From: Galdieria yellowstonensis
Lineage: Eukaryota; Rhodophyta; Bangiophyceae; Galdieriales; Galdieriaceae
DNA length: 64,000 nt
NCBI GenBank assembly: GCA_026122205.1
Contig: JANCYU010000034.1
Span: 12,501 to 76,500, forward strand
Direction of reading: 5' to 3'
The position numbers and the translations under genes are program-made. Shown in pieces: positions 43,928 to 55,520 of the stretch (position 1 is its first letter; every line of letters starts with the position of its first letter). The notes under the pieces are model-generated. The model made no database searches. It was not told the origin of the DNA and saw only the letters and a program-made list of their open reading frames with translations.

Positions 43928-44776
43928 ATGAACAACTCTTTGTTTGGAGCCAACTACAACCTAGGCGGAACTTTTCAACCATTCCCACACGCAGGACAGT
44001 CCTTTACTTCTGACCCGCTTACCAGTCCTTCTAAATATGCACCTGTATTGCAGACCACAGTGGATAGAAACCAAGCGTTGCAACCTGTTTCCCTTACCCA
44101 GTTGGTGCACGCAACTCAAGAACATCCGGATGATGCCTTTCACGTAAACAACACTCCACTCCGGAACGTGACCTTTGTCGGTTATATAGTCAAGGTGGAC
44201 GAACTTTCTACCAACCTTTGTTATCAAATAGAGGATGGAACTGCAAATATGGAAGTTCGTCTGTATATGCTAGATAATGACTCTGAGCAACAAGCACAGA
44301 AGCGAGCGGCACTACAGCCTGGTGTTTGGGTGCGCGTTTTTGGAAGCTTGAGAGAGTTTAACGGTGAGAGGTCTGTAAAAGCACACCATATTCAACCAGT
44401 TGATGATATGAACGAAATTTTATTTCATCGACTGCAAGTTATTCAAGTATATCTTCAACAAACACGCGGAGTGTCGAATAAGAATAAGCAGACTTTGAAT
44501 AACAATGTTGCAAATGGAACTCGTGGCGAACACTTTGATCAAGGAACGGATATTATGAACGACTCCAGTTTTAGCCCTATTCATCAAAGTGTATTAGCCA
44601 CCATCCGTCACTTGTCAAAAGACTACAGAGGTACTAGTGATGAGGAAATTGTAGCCAACCTCAAGCAAAAGTTTCCTCCCAAAGATATTCATGAAGCCAT
44701 ACATTTCCTTATGGAAGAAGGACATATTTACACCACCATTGACGAGTCTCATTACCAGGCATGCAGCAGCTTTTGA
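43928..44776 (+). CDS. RPA2: Replication protein A, 32 kDa subunit (RPA2)
   Basis: A single exon of 282 residues from ATG 43928. The N-terminus is Ser/Gly/Asn-rich (FGANYNLGGTFQPF). The OB fold follows: LRNVTFVGYIVKVDELSTNL, CYQIEDGTANMEVRLYM, GVWVRVFGSLREFNGERSV and AHHIQPVDDMNEILFHRLQV, the RPA2 signature. The C-terminal winged-helix domain is at about residues 215-275 (SSFSPIHQSVLATIRHL, then IHEAIHFLMEEGHIYTTID). It binds single-stranded DNA with RPA1 and RPA3 in replication and repair. An E2F-like site sits upstream. Confidence 0.95.
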   Translation: MNNSLFGANYNLGGTFQPFPHAGQSFTSDPLTSPSKYAPVLQTTVDRNQALQPVSLTQLVHATQEHPDDAFHVNNTPLRNVTFVGYIVKVDELSTNLCYQIEDGTANMEVRLYMLDNDSEQQAQKRAALQPGVWVRVFGSLREFNGERSVKAHHIQPVDDMNEILFHRLQVIQVYLQQTRGVSNKNKQTLNNNVANGTRGEHFDQGTDIMNDSSFSPIHQSVLATIRHLSKDYRGTSDEEIVANLKQKFPPKDIHEAIHFLMEEGHIYTTIDESHYQACSSF

Positions 44777-44830
44777 TACCAGGCTGCCTAATATATTTTA
44801 TCCACTACAAGACTGTATAAAAATGCAAAG

Positions 44831-45550
44831 TTAAAAACCGGCTCGGATCAAAGCAGCTCCTACATGTCGACCTTCTTCATTCATGAGGTTGAACAAAGAA
44901 CAAGCATCCTCCTATTTGAGTGTGAAACAAAGATGCGTTGAAAACAAACCAAGAAAAGCTTCTCTCACTGTTTTCAACAACTCGAAAGCTTTACAAATAG
45001 AAGAAACTTGTCGGTAGTTTTCTTCTGTTAGATGCTATATGAAATTCATAACATATGACGTGGAAACAAAACTTTCACAACTACTTACTGGTGTAGAGCG
45101 GCCTCCACCCACAATTAACACATCTGCATACCAGGAAACACTAGTTAGAAACCCAAAGAGTCCAAAAACAGACGCAACAGTACCAAGTTTGGGCCGTAAT
45201 AAACGAAACAAGGTAAAAGCATTCGGAGTCACTTCTGCAAAAGTTTGTGGTCTCCATAAATAACCAGTATGCGGCAATAATAATATCTGTTCAATCGAGA
45301 AATGATGAAAATTCGAATCGTTTGACCCTTCAAGGAATACTTACAGAACTTCTCACTTCCACATTATTTACAACGAAATATGCTCCCGAATATCCTGTCC
45401 AGTTCAAAAGAGAAAACTTTGATAGATGAAATACTAGTACTTACCATCAATTTTCATTGCGGGTGTTTCTCTTTTCAGTGAGCTCAACTTGCGACAAGAC
45501 AAACGCTGCCAACGACAAGTAACATCGATCAAACGAGGCATCCTCATCAT
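44831..45550 (-). CDS. NDUFAF3: NDUFAF3-like (DUF498/Mth938) complex I assembly factor
   Basis: Six short exons on the minus strand: 45445-45550, 45345-45394, 45184-45286, 45089-45123, 44969-45036 and 44831-44911. The spliced protein has a basic presequence (MPRLIDVTCRWQRLSCRKLS), consistent with mitochondria. The NDUFAF3/Mth938 fold follows: GYSGAYFVVNNVEVRSSILL, LPHTGYLWRP, FRLLRPKLDVLIVGGG, then FELLKTEDACSLFNLMNEEG and RHVGAALI. In animals NDUFAF3 works with NDUFAF4 in early assembly of respiratory complex I. The start ATG (45550; a second at 45547) is 14 nt from that of argC on the other strand. Confidence 0.85.
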
Positions 45551-45564
45551 TTCCTGGAAAGACG

Positions 45565-46812
45565 ATGAGCGAAAAACTGTTCTTTGTGATTTCGTTGTAT
45601 TCTGTAAAGTCATGCAAGCAAACGAAGCTTTTATTAGGAAGACGTAGATTTGGCCAAACTGCAACTTGTCGAAGTCTTGTTCCTTCCAAAAGAGTGAAAC
45701 ATACTAATGGAGAAGCTTCTATTGCTTGCACGGCTTCACCAACTACAACTGTTCAAGTTGGTATTTTAGGAGCATCAGGTTATACGGGAGCGGAGTTGTT
45801 GAGATTACTTGCAAAGCACCCGCGCGTTTCAGTAAAAGTTATCACAGCAGAAAGATCTGCAGGAAAAACGTATGGACAAGTCTTCGGTCAATTTCAATAT
45901 AGAAACGGTTACCACGTGTTACCCGAGACCTTGATAGAAGCTTCTAGTTTATTAGAAGACTCCAAACTTTTAAACAGTTTACAAGTTCTTTTCTGTTGTC
46001 TTCCACATGGGACTAGTCAAGAATATATCTCGCGAGTTCCTTCCAATATTCGTGTCATTGATTTGTCTGCAGATTTTCGACTTCAAGACCCAAGCAGTTA
46101 TGAAAGATGGTATGGAAAAGAACACAAAGCTGTAGATTTGCAAAGACAAGCTGTATATGGACTTGTTGAAGTACATCGCTCTGCCATTCAACATGCACGT
46201 CTGGTTGCCAATCCTGGTTGCTATCCAACAGCAGCGCAATTAGCTCTCGTTCCCTTGTTGAAACATAGACTCATAGATCCGAATGATATAGTAATTGATG
46301 CGAAATCGGGAGTTTCTGGAGCTGGTCGAGCTTTAAGAGAGAGTAGCCTCTTTTGTGAAGTTCATGAAGGTATGCATGCTTATGGAGTTGGTTCACATCG
46401 TCATATTCCAGAGATTGAACAAGGACTTACGGAAGCCTGTGGTCATTCGGTTGTTGTGAATTTTACTCCGCATTTGGTTCCTATGTCTCGTGGTATTTTA
46501 GAGAGTATATATGTCAAATTGCCTTCAGGAGTTGGAGTAACGCAGCTTAGAGAGTGTTTACAAGATACTTATGCCAATGAACATTTTGTGACACTTCTTC
46601 CTGAAGGAATAGTTCCACAAACACGTTTTGTAAGGGGAACCAATCATTGTTTGTTGAATGTCTTTCAGGATAGAATAGCCAATCGAGCAATTTTATTTTC
46701 TGCTATCGATAATCTTGTGAAAGGAGCTTCCGGTCAAGCTGTTCAAAATATGAACATTTTATGTGGTTTTCCAGAAGAGACTGCATTGCAAGACGTCGCA
46801 TTGTTTCCTTAG
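45565..46812 (+). CDS. argC: N-acetyl-gamma-glutamyl-phosphate reductase (ArgC), plastid-type
   Basis: A single exon of 415 residues. About 60 residues of Ser/Lys/Arg-rich leader (KSCKQTKLLLGRRRFGQTA) precede the NADP Rossmann domain, VQVGILGASGYTGAELLRLL. The catalytic cysteine is in VANPGCYPTAA and the catalytic histidine in GVGSHRHIPEIEQ. NHCLLNVFQDRIANRAI, then IDNLVKGASGQAVQNMN, is the C-terminal signature. It catalyses the third step of arginine synthesis, the reduction of N-acetylglutamyl-phosphate to the semialdehyde. The leader suggests plastid import. There is no other Met before the enzyme domain, so ATG 45565 is the only possible start. Confidence 0.95.
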   Translation: MSEKLFFVISLYSVKSCKQTKLLLGRRRFGQTATCRSLVPSKRVKHTNGEASIACTASPTTTVQVGILGASGYTGAELLRLLAKHPRVSVKVITAERSAGKTYGQVFGQFQYRNGYHVLPETLIEASSLLEDSKLLNSLQVLFCCLPHGTSQEYISRVPSNIRVIDLSADFRLQDPSSYERWYGKEHKAVDLQRQAVYGLVEVHRSAIQHARLVANPGCYPTAAQLALVPLLKHRLIDPNDIVIDAKSGVSGAGRALRESSLFCEVHEGMHAYGVGSHRHIPEIEQGLTEACGHSVVVNFTPHLVPMSRGILESIYVKLPSGVGVTQLRECLQDTYANEHFVTLLPEGIVPQTRFVRGTNHCLLNVFQDRIANRAILFSAIDNLVKGASGQAVQNMNILCGFPEETALQDVALFP

Positions 46813-46828
46813 ATATTTCTCACAAGTT

Positions 46829-49168
46829 TCATGACAAACTCCATCGTTGAATGTCCCATAAACGAAGAATCTTGTCTCTTCCAACAGATACAATAAAAGA
46901 TGGATAAATACAACTCCACTCGAGTTTCAAACAAAGTTCTCTATGTCCAGGTAAGATTTTGCAAGGTGTCTTCTCTTTCATTGGCAACCAAATCTTAAAA
47001 ATGATGTCAAGAATTGCCGATACTGGACTCGCAAATCTCTCTCTTACCTGGATACTTCCATTTCGCAAGGCAACTCCAACTTGTATTGTTGATTCTTCCA
47101 TTGTGAACAAGGACACAATGGACTTGAAGGAAACTTGACACCAAATAATACTATTTGTAGGATCGATATTCTTATTGGTCGAATGAAACTCATGCTCGAA
47201 GCATAATAAACCTACTCGACCATCTGTACAGGATAAAGCTAGTGGAATCTTTTCATCTTTGAAAGAACCTTGTGCTGTTTGTGAGATATGTCTCCACTGT
47301 GGAAATGAAAGTAAATGTAACTTGGCAATTTTCGTAGAGAAAATCACTTCCATCTTGGTCATATCCCATATGAAGCAATACTGAAAGTCACAAGCCATCG
47401 CAACAAAACGTCCGTCAGAACTACAAGCAATACTATGTACTTGATACACGACAGGAGTCAATGCTTCATGCTGCGTCGACAATAACTTATTCAGCTCTTG
47501 CAATAAACAAGTACGGTATTGCCATTCTAATTGCTTCGTAGAATGATTCATTTTCAAGTACCACAACGAAGCCTTCGATACTCGACCTGAATCATCGCTC
47601 TCCATGACTATTACTTCATTGGTCGGCAAAAGCGATAAAATGTTCTCATTATCCGAACTTGTCTCATGTTCCTTCTGATACGCAACTGTCCAACACAACT
47701 GAAACTTGATTCCACTCGTTCTCTTTCCTCCTCTTTTTGGAAAAATGGAACATATTCTCTGAAAACCAAACTTGTCTTGTAAAACATCATCTTCATCGGG
47801 AGAGTTGAACTGTATTTTTCCAAACACAAGTTGTCCTTGAGTAGTAATCATCGCTAAATAGTTCGGACTACAACCCATAGAATAAGGAATATAACAGATA
47901 TCACAAACAGCCTCTTCTCGATGAAGAAAATTTAGTCGTTTAGTCGTTTGTATGTTTGGCAACTTTTGAATATTGTAACATTCTCGACTATCCACAAAAC
48001 CCATACTACCATTAGAATATCCAATAACCAAAGGACATTCCAAGTACTTTGCAAGAGAAAAACTCAAAGGAAAACCAATTAAACCCTTTAGTATCCAACT
48101 TTGAAAAGATAAAGAATTGGCATCCCAAAGAGCTATACATCCATCCATAGCAATACTGATCAAACTTTGTTGCAAGACAAGCATAGACATAATGGGATTG
48201 CGATGAACAACGGATATCTCTTTGTAAGAAATAAAAGTTGAACCTTTGCTTGAAATATCTACCAAGATGGGCTTACAAAAAGAACTGAGAGCGATCAACA
48301 TTCTATGCAGAGAAATACATTTCATGCGATAGTTTTCCATTGGGAATTTAAAAGATATCTTATCTCGGAGAGAGAACATAAAGTATGGAGCAGCGTCGTT
48401 TGTATTCCAACAGCAAATCAGACCATCGTCACTTGCTGAATAAAAATAGTCGCTCTGACGGTCAATTTTCTCAGAACAACTTGAAATACAACGTACCGGA
48501 TAACTGTGTTGGTGAAAACTCTTCTGGACTTGGGGTGACCCAAAAACACTAAAAGCTACTATCACTCCAGAAGAAAGCCCTAACAATAATACATCGGAAC
48601 AAGTTTTTTCTACACTACATATGTTTCCTTGGAGAGAGACATCTCCACTATACAATAGTTGTAAACTTTCATGCTTCTTATCGAGCGTAAGATCCCAGCC
48701 ATATAAGTTACTATCATTGCCCATTATTAGTAGAATATGAGGATGAAGATTAGAAAAGAAACAGGCAATAATTGTTTGATTATGCTGGATAGTTCTTATC
48801 TCTCGCTTCAGGTCCGTGTCCCAAATCTTTATAGTCCCATCCGCAGAAGCCTATTACGAAACACTTGTGTTGGTCATACAAAACAACTGCGTGTTGATAA
48901 CATACTGTAGCTAATAGATGTTTGATGGCCAGCGCTCGATGGAAGCGGACGTGGAGGACTGCCTTTCGATGACCGTGGAGTTCCTGGATATTTCTTTTAG
49001 CAATGAAAGATTCTATCACAACAACCAATCACGAACTCCTACTAATTTCCTTCTGTATACACTTATCAATAGAACAAAGTTTCCACAGGAAACTGCCAAT
49101 ATACCATTTTCAGAACAGTCGGCACAAGTGCCACTCTTGCTCGGAGGTGTAGTTGCCAAAATGTTCAT
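46829..49168 (-). CDS. WD40-repeat protein (possible UTP13/TBL3-like)
   Basis: Three exons on the minus strand. ATG 49168 opens MNILATTPPSKSGTCADCSE. Splicing at about 49050 joins LLI to KSFIAKRNIQELHGHRKAV. A second intron near 48851-48902 restores HLLATASADGTIKIWD, a classic WD repeat. The long last exon carries further repeats: DYFYSASDDGLICCWN, SISMDG-like IAMDGCIALWDANS, CSSDGRFVAMACDFQYCFIWDM, CTDGRVGLLCFE, and a final GRDKILRLWDIQRW. The total is about 740 residues, probably two beta-propellers. This layout is shared by U3 snoRNP components such as UTP13/TBL3, but I cannot prove it. It is convergent with argC, the stops being 16 nt apart. Confidence 0.7.
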
Positions 49169-49429
49169 ATCAGAAACCTGGTTGAGTGAATGCGTTGGTA
49201 TTTCTATGTAGACGTAGGCTCCCGCAATAGAATGTTTCTCGTATTTATACGTATCTTTATTGTTTTCTAAAAACCTGAGAAGACTAGTTATTTTATATTA
49301 TTTCGAAGGCCCTCAATTCATGGCGGGCTATTCTCTGCTGTCTAAGCCATTTTGCAAATATTTCAAAATTTGGCCAAATCGTACGATTCCTTTCTTCGCT
49401 GGTGACTTTAAGTGATGACATTGTAAAGT

Positions 49430-52282
49430 ATGCAAAAAACAAACAGCACAAAAACTCCAGAGCAAGCTGCACATATTGTAGCTCTAGTTCGACAACTTGT
49501 CTCAGCTATCCATGGAAGTACAAACGAAGAAGGCGCACCCAATTCTCAAGCCAAGCAAGTGAGGTTGGCCCTTAAAATACTTTCTTCGCGTATTTCGTCC
49601 CGAAAACAATCTTATGCGGATGAACAGGTAATAGTGGAAAGGTTGAAACGCTCCTTGGCAAAGGGAAATAGAATTCGCGATGCTGTAAAACTCGTGGAGT
49701 TGGTTAACGCTCTCAAAAAATTATCTGATAATCAAACACTGAGAAATATACTCTTTCTCTTGGAAGAAATGTCCTATCATGAACAAGAATTATCTCTTAT
49801 CAAACAACAAATGTCTGTCAACCAACAACTTTCAGAGTTCTCCCTTGATTCAAGTCTTTCCAACTCGAACAAAAATTCTAAAACAAGTATTCCTCTGGTA
49901 GATGATGGACAGATGGATTCTAATCTAGCAGCGACGACAGAAAATGAAATCAATGCGAATAGTACTGGTGAGAATTCCAAACCTAACAGTACAGTAAGGG
50001 AAGATGCTTTTCAAGAGTACATCGAAAAGGAAAACGAAGCCTATGAAATTTCTGAGGCTATTCTTGTGAGAGAAGCTATTTATGCAATTCAAGGAATTGA
50101 AGGTAAATATGTGAAATATGATGAGCAAAACGACGAGTACGCCGTGGCTGCACAAGTAGGAGTTCCACAGCCTGTTCGAGAGTTGATCAGAAGAATTTGT
50201 AAAATGGGATGGTTGTATAAATACTTGAAACAGAGACTGCAGCAAATGCAAAGCAATCCTTCTTATGGTGCCGTTTGTCGAAGTTTTTGTGGGGCTATTG
50301 AAAATGAATTGGATGAATACTATGAAATGCTTGCAGAGATAGAAGCGCAGGTATGCTAATGTCACTTGTTCTGAAGGCCTTGCTGAGTTTTATTTGTATG
50401 TGTAGGCTGGGATGACCAATTATGAGAATATTGAGAATGCTGGTCTATTAACTGCAAAAGATCGAAATGATCTGACTCTGAGAAAATTATTTGTTTGGTG
50501 CCAAGCGCCACTGGAAAAGCTAAGATGGCTTAGTGTTTTGACAGAAGCAGCATACAACAAAAAGGGTGGCGAGCTGCTATCTACGATTCATGAATTTTCT
50601 TTACATGGTGATAAAAATATTCGCACTTTGGTTGGTTCTGTATTACGAAGAGCATCTGTACCTTTATTTGATGCTATCCGTAAATGGGTTTTAGATGGGG
50701 AGTTGGACGATCCCTATGAAGAGTTTTTTATTGCTTCCTGTCAAGGAATCACTGCCGAAGATATTTGGGAAAAGAAATATTACATTCGTCAATCCATGGT
50801 GCCTTCCTTTCTAGCCATGGAATCTCATCTTATTGCTTCTATTCTGTTAGCTGGGAAAACAGTTGTGTTTCTTAGAAAGTGTTGCTCGGATGGGTCGTGG
50901 TTGACTGAGAAGCTTCGAGATTCATCTTCTCGCTCGCTTGAATACAATCAAGTAGATTCTCTGCGCTCATTTGTTCAAGATGCTTGTGAAGCTTCTTCCA
51001 ATCGCTTGAAATTTTTATTATTTGAGAAGTTTCATTTAAAAGGACACTGCGTGGCATTAAGGAATCTCATTCTGTTGGGACAAGGAGACTTTGTACAAAA
51101 TCTTTTAGATAGCCTTGCATCTTACTTGAATGAGCCAGCTACGGATTTATATCGTAACAACCTTTTAGGGACTCTCGATGCCTCTTTGAGAAGTTCTTCT
51201 GCTGCAGTTTCCATTGCGAACAGTCTGCATGCTGAAGGTGCGTTGAGTACGGTTCTAATTTTTAACTGCCATTGATAATTGCTTTAGATTCTGTCTTGGA
51301 TAGCTTCACCAATGAAGTGTTGGATAGAATGGATGTTAGGTTATTGCATCCTTCTTCTGGCGCACAAGGATGGGATATATTTAGTCTCGACTATCGATTC
51401 GATGTGCCATTGACAAATATTTTTACCAAAGATGTCATGGAAATGTATCGAAAAATTTCTCGATTTTTATGGTTTCTTAAACGTTCCAACTATTTGCTTT
51501 GTACTACATGGAATATGCATTTTCTTTCGTTCTCTGAAGAACACAAGTATACGAAGTTAGAAATGAAGCCCACTACAGGAACCATTTATAACAAGATTCA
51601 CTTCGTAAGAATGAAGATGATGCATTTTGTTGAGAACTTTCAGTATTATGTCATGTAATGATCCTTTTTTCTATATACATATATATATTAGAGGCTATTT
51701 GCTAAATTCAAGGTTTAGGTTTGAAGTTTTGGAAATCTCATGGAACGAATTGCTGAACAAACTACAAAAAGCTCGAGATATGAATGAATTGATTCAGGCA
51801 CAGCGACTTTTCATTAGCAGAATACTTGAGAAGCTCATGTTGAAGGAGAAATTTCGTAGTCAGTATCAGCGAATTCGACAATTGTTGGACTTGACAGTTC
51901 GGTATCATTCTTTCATGGTAAGGAACTAATCAATGTGCTACCAAATGTCAACTAAAATCATCCTTTCCAAAGAGAACATGGGCGATGTATAAAAGTACAA
52001 AACATTTTGACTTTTCTACACAAATGGAAAAAGTATGTAACTTTATAGAGTTTATGAACTTTGCATTCAAGTACTTTTTGTGTGTAGCGAGATGAAGATT
52101 TGGCATCGAAACTTGCAGAAATTGAAACGCAATATGACAGCATATTTGAGGAGTTTCTTCAAGACTTGCAAACTATTGAAAAAGATGAAATTCGAGCTCT
52201 TTTGTTTCGACTCAACTTTAATGGATACTATTCCAATAAGACGTCTAATCAAACTGCAAAGGATAGTTCGATCTCTTCCTGA
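49430..52282 (+). CDS. TUBGCP3: Gamma-tubulin complex component 3 (GCP3/Spc98)
   Basis: Exons begin at 49430, about 50406, about 51289, 51719 or so, and about 52087, with introns of 50-170 nt. GCP3-specific landmarks are ILVREAIYAIQGIEGKYVKY and GAVCRSFCGAIENELDEYY. The GRIP1 domain follows: LTLRKLFVWCQAPLEKLRWL, KKGGELLSTIHEFSLHGD, WVLDGELDDPYEEFFIAS and IRQSMVPSFLAME. Then GRIP2: MDVRLLHPSSGAQGWDIFSL, and HFVENFQYYVM joined to FEVLEISWNELL, ending RALLFRLNFNGYYS. The GWDIFSLDY and IQGIEG segments separate it from GCP2. It nucleates microtubules within the gamma-tubulin small complex. It ends 31 nt from the convergent SAPS gene. Confidence 0.92.
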
Positions 52283-52313
52283 GAAGTGTTTCAAGTCTTT
52301 CTATGGAATGCTT

Positions 52314-55092
52314 CTAAAAAGGCACATGAGCAATATTAAAGAAGCCTTGCTCCGCTTGGCCTCCACTCTTTCGACGACGTTCCAAACCGAGACGAACTCG
52401 AAGTGCTTCGCCGATAGATTCATGAGGCGCTGCTTCCAATACTCGTGAAGAGAATCGATCCTGAGCCAAAGCCGAGGAATGCCTCGGTGGTTCAACTCCT
52501 CCTAATACCTGATAAAAGTCAAAAACCAATTACAAAGCTAGTTCCGCGTGACTTACTCCTTGTTGTTGCCTCAGCATTTCAAAGATGCATTCTTTATAAA
52601 GTTTTCCAAACGCTTCAGCATTATCTGTCTCTATAGGAATTTTGCGACAAAATTTGTCCAAAACTTGAGCTATCTTCAAAACTGCTCCTAAATACCCCGA
52701 ATGAAGTGTTTGTGGAGCATCCCTTGGATCCTGAAAACGTTCAACTATCTGTCAATAAAAACAACGAGTGAGAAACGTACCTTGTCCAACTTTCTCCAAC
52801 AATCTAAAACTAACTGCATCAAAAAATCTGCAAACAATACTCTTTCCGACTCGGCATCGTTCCGGTGCAGTAAAAAAGTTTCTGCACCATCGGCAACAAG
52901 ACTATGCAACAAACTATTGTGCTCATAAGATATAAACATTTCCCCTATCGTACGGTGAATATTGTTCACAATGATCGCTCTCACAGTTTCCTAATACAAG
53001 TCTCAATAATCAAAAAACACTTCATATTGGATGGAATACTTACCGGTCGAGAGCCACATAGAATGTCTACAAAAAATTCTGCAATACGCAGCCTCAAACG
53101 ACCAAGTCTACGTGTCGAACTCGTAGAACCAAATGACTGAGAAGCGTCTTCGTTGGGCAATTTTAGCAAAATGCTACGTAACATTGCAAATCTCTTTCTC
53201 AACATGGTTTCAAAACGAGTCGTGTTCAAGGAACTGGTAGGAAGACGAACTTCCTCAATAGGAGACTCCTTTCCTCTCATCAACGCACGGTATAAATCTC
53301 TAACTAATCGCAAAGAAGAACAAAGTGCAATACCCAAGTCATCGCCATTGTAGACAGCATGAATACTATCATCAAGTATCACACCAATCACATCTGGTTC
53401 GTTAAAAATATTCACTGCATTTGCGTATTTTATGCTCTGATTTAAGGTGCGATCACTCGTGAAAATTGAAGGAGTAGTTGTCATCATAACTCGAATAGTT
53501 ATTCCTAATATAGTCATACATACATTAGCAACTACTTCTTCGTCATATGGTGACATCTGGCCAGTCTTGCAAGACTCATGAAAGGCATTTGCAAGAAGCT
53601 TGAAAAGATCAACTTTTGCCAGTAATCGAGCTGCTTCATGGTTGATAAATTCGAAAAAAAGTTGCTTTGAATCTCCATCATTGACATCAGCTACAAGTCG
53701 GACTAAAAGTTCCGCTACTGAATCTGTACCAACGTGCTTTACAATCAAAGAAATAGTATGCGGCTTCTTTTCCAAATAACGCACAATGGAACTCTAAAAT
53801 TCTTTAAGAAAGGGAAACTGCGATAGAATCCCCAACTTACCGGTTTATCTTGAATCATAGCAGCAACTACTTTTGCAAACCGACCAGCAGTTATAAGATT
53901 TAGAGGAGGTGGAGTTTCAAGAAATCCGAATAGCTTGTCTAGCGCTTCATGATCCTCAACTAGTGCACGACGAGGCTTCTTTGGACCATAAGCAAGAACT
54001 TCCGAAGCTATATAAGGATATCGAGACTTTCTTCTTGCATCCGTTTCTGAGTCATCTCGTCCACTCAACGTGCGATCAAAAGCTGACGTCTGTTCCTCAT
54101 CCATAATCACAAACTTCACAAGTTGTTTCACAATATCTTTACGTGAAAGATAATCATATAAAACACGAACTGCATGGTCTGGAAGCTCTTCCGTCAAGTC
54201 ATACATAGCATCCATCACATCTTCCAAGGTACGATGTCCAAACTTGGCTTCATCAATAACAGAAAGAAGAGCAGAGCAATTCAAGTCTCCGCTAGAACTA
54301 CTTGAAGCTCTACTACGTAAAACTTCTAGAAAAGTATTCCGAGAACCTGAACTCGACCTCCGACGTGATGTTGTCTTATTTGAATTGGAAGATAAAGCGT
54401 CTGCACTGCCTGACCTTGGCATCTTGGCAGAAGAATTCTTCGAAGTTCCACGAATACCTAATAGACCTGATAAGGAATTTGGGTGCTTTGGCGGTGGCAA
54501 TTTTGCTGTTCCTTTCGTCTCGTTTCGCTTTTTTAAAGCTAAGTGATCTAAAGATTCTGATTTCTTCATTGCGGTCGACTCTTGCGCTACGCTCTTCTTG
54601 GTCGCAATAGAATCCATGGACTGAGAGTGGTGTACAACGCTTCCTTTCAAACTCACAGAGGGCTCTTGTGAGTTGCTTTCCACGTCGTTTTGTTCAGTCG
54701 CTGTTGACACACAATTCTCTGAAACGTTGTCTTTGTCCTCAAGTTTATGTTCTTCTGGTGCCAAATTCGTGTTAGTTGCTTTTTCCGAAAGGTCCTCCAC
54801 TTGTTCCGAAGCACTATTTGGTGGTTGTGACTTTGGTTGCTCGGGTTGTGCGGTGTTCGAAGACGAAATACCGTTGTGTCTCGGAGGCAAGTTACCCCTA
54901 TGTTCCTTTTCTGACACGTCACATGACTGCTTCTTTTCTTCATTCGCTTTCGTTACTTGCTTCTCCCTTTCATGGCCTTGCCTTCGTAACTCTCCTTGCC
55001 TACTTCAACGTCAACAAGCTACTTCAGGTACAGAAATATCAGAATTACCTCTTCTCAGCAAAACAAGCAGTTAGTATATTGACCAGCCCCAT
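52314..55092 (-). CDS. PP6 regulatory subunit (SAPS domain protein)
   Basis: Minus strand with about six exons. The proposed start is ATG 55092 (MGLVNILTACFAEKR), joined by a 49 nt intron to a long Ser/Lys/Glu-rich N-terminal region of about 180 residues (for example KKSESLDHLALKKR). The SAPS domain follows: TLEDVMDAMYDLTEELPDHA, YPYIASEVLAYGPKKPRRAL, LDKLFGFLETPPPLNLITAG, FAKVVAAMIQDKP spliced to SSIVRYLEKKPHTISLIVKH, then VADVNDGDSKQ. LGRLRLRIAEFFVDIL closes the helical repeats. SAPS proteins direct PP6 (yeast Sit4) phosphatase. The long unstructured region is N-terminal here, whereas in animals the disordered part is C-terminal. The first exon is inferred; without it there is no ATG. Confidence 0.85.
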
Positions 55093-55159
55093 TCAATGAG
55101 GTGAATACTGATATAAACTTCAAGTGTCCTTCCAAGCCTCAAACCCAAACATGCTTTTT

Positions 55160-55480
55160 TCTTTGCCAAGTCGTCGTCCAATAATCCGTCCAGGATGGCA
55201 AAATTATGGCGCCAAAACGCAATTCCTAAGACAGTTGTCTTTCCTCGAATACTTCACCATTTTCGGAAACAAAGTGTTGTCAAAGCCTTCTTATTCTTTC
55301 CCCTCATTTTGGACTTATTAAAGATCCTTCATGATGATGATTTATTGCAAGGAAACATTCTTATTTACTTGTTGCTTTAGGCATTGCTCTGAGGAATCAC
55401 AGGTCTCGTAAACAAAGATCGGAAAATTCCAAAGAATTATAATTTTCGTTTGCCAAGACGCACACAAATACAACACAGTG
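55160..55480 (+). other. Spacer with an unassigned small ORF pair
   Basis: This lies between the SAPS start and the metaxin-like gene. Two overlapping short frames on the plus strand start with ATG at 55151 and 55195. One begins MLFSLPSRRPIIRPGWQNYG and the other MAKLWRQNAIPKTVVFPRIL. Either could be the first exon of a small gene, perhaps with a downstream part near 55381-55440. I recognise neither. A TTTTGGCGCC palindromic E2F-like match also falls here (about 55205-55215). Confidence 0.3.
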
Positions 55481-55520
55481 AATGCACTTTGGGTTGAAAT
55501 TAGAAATAGTGGACTAAAAC

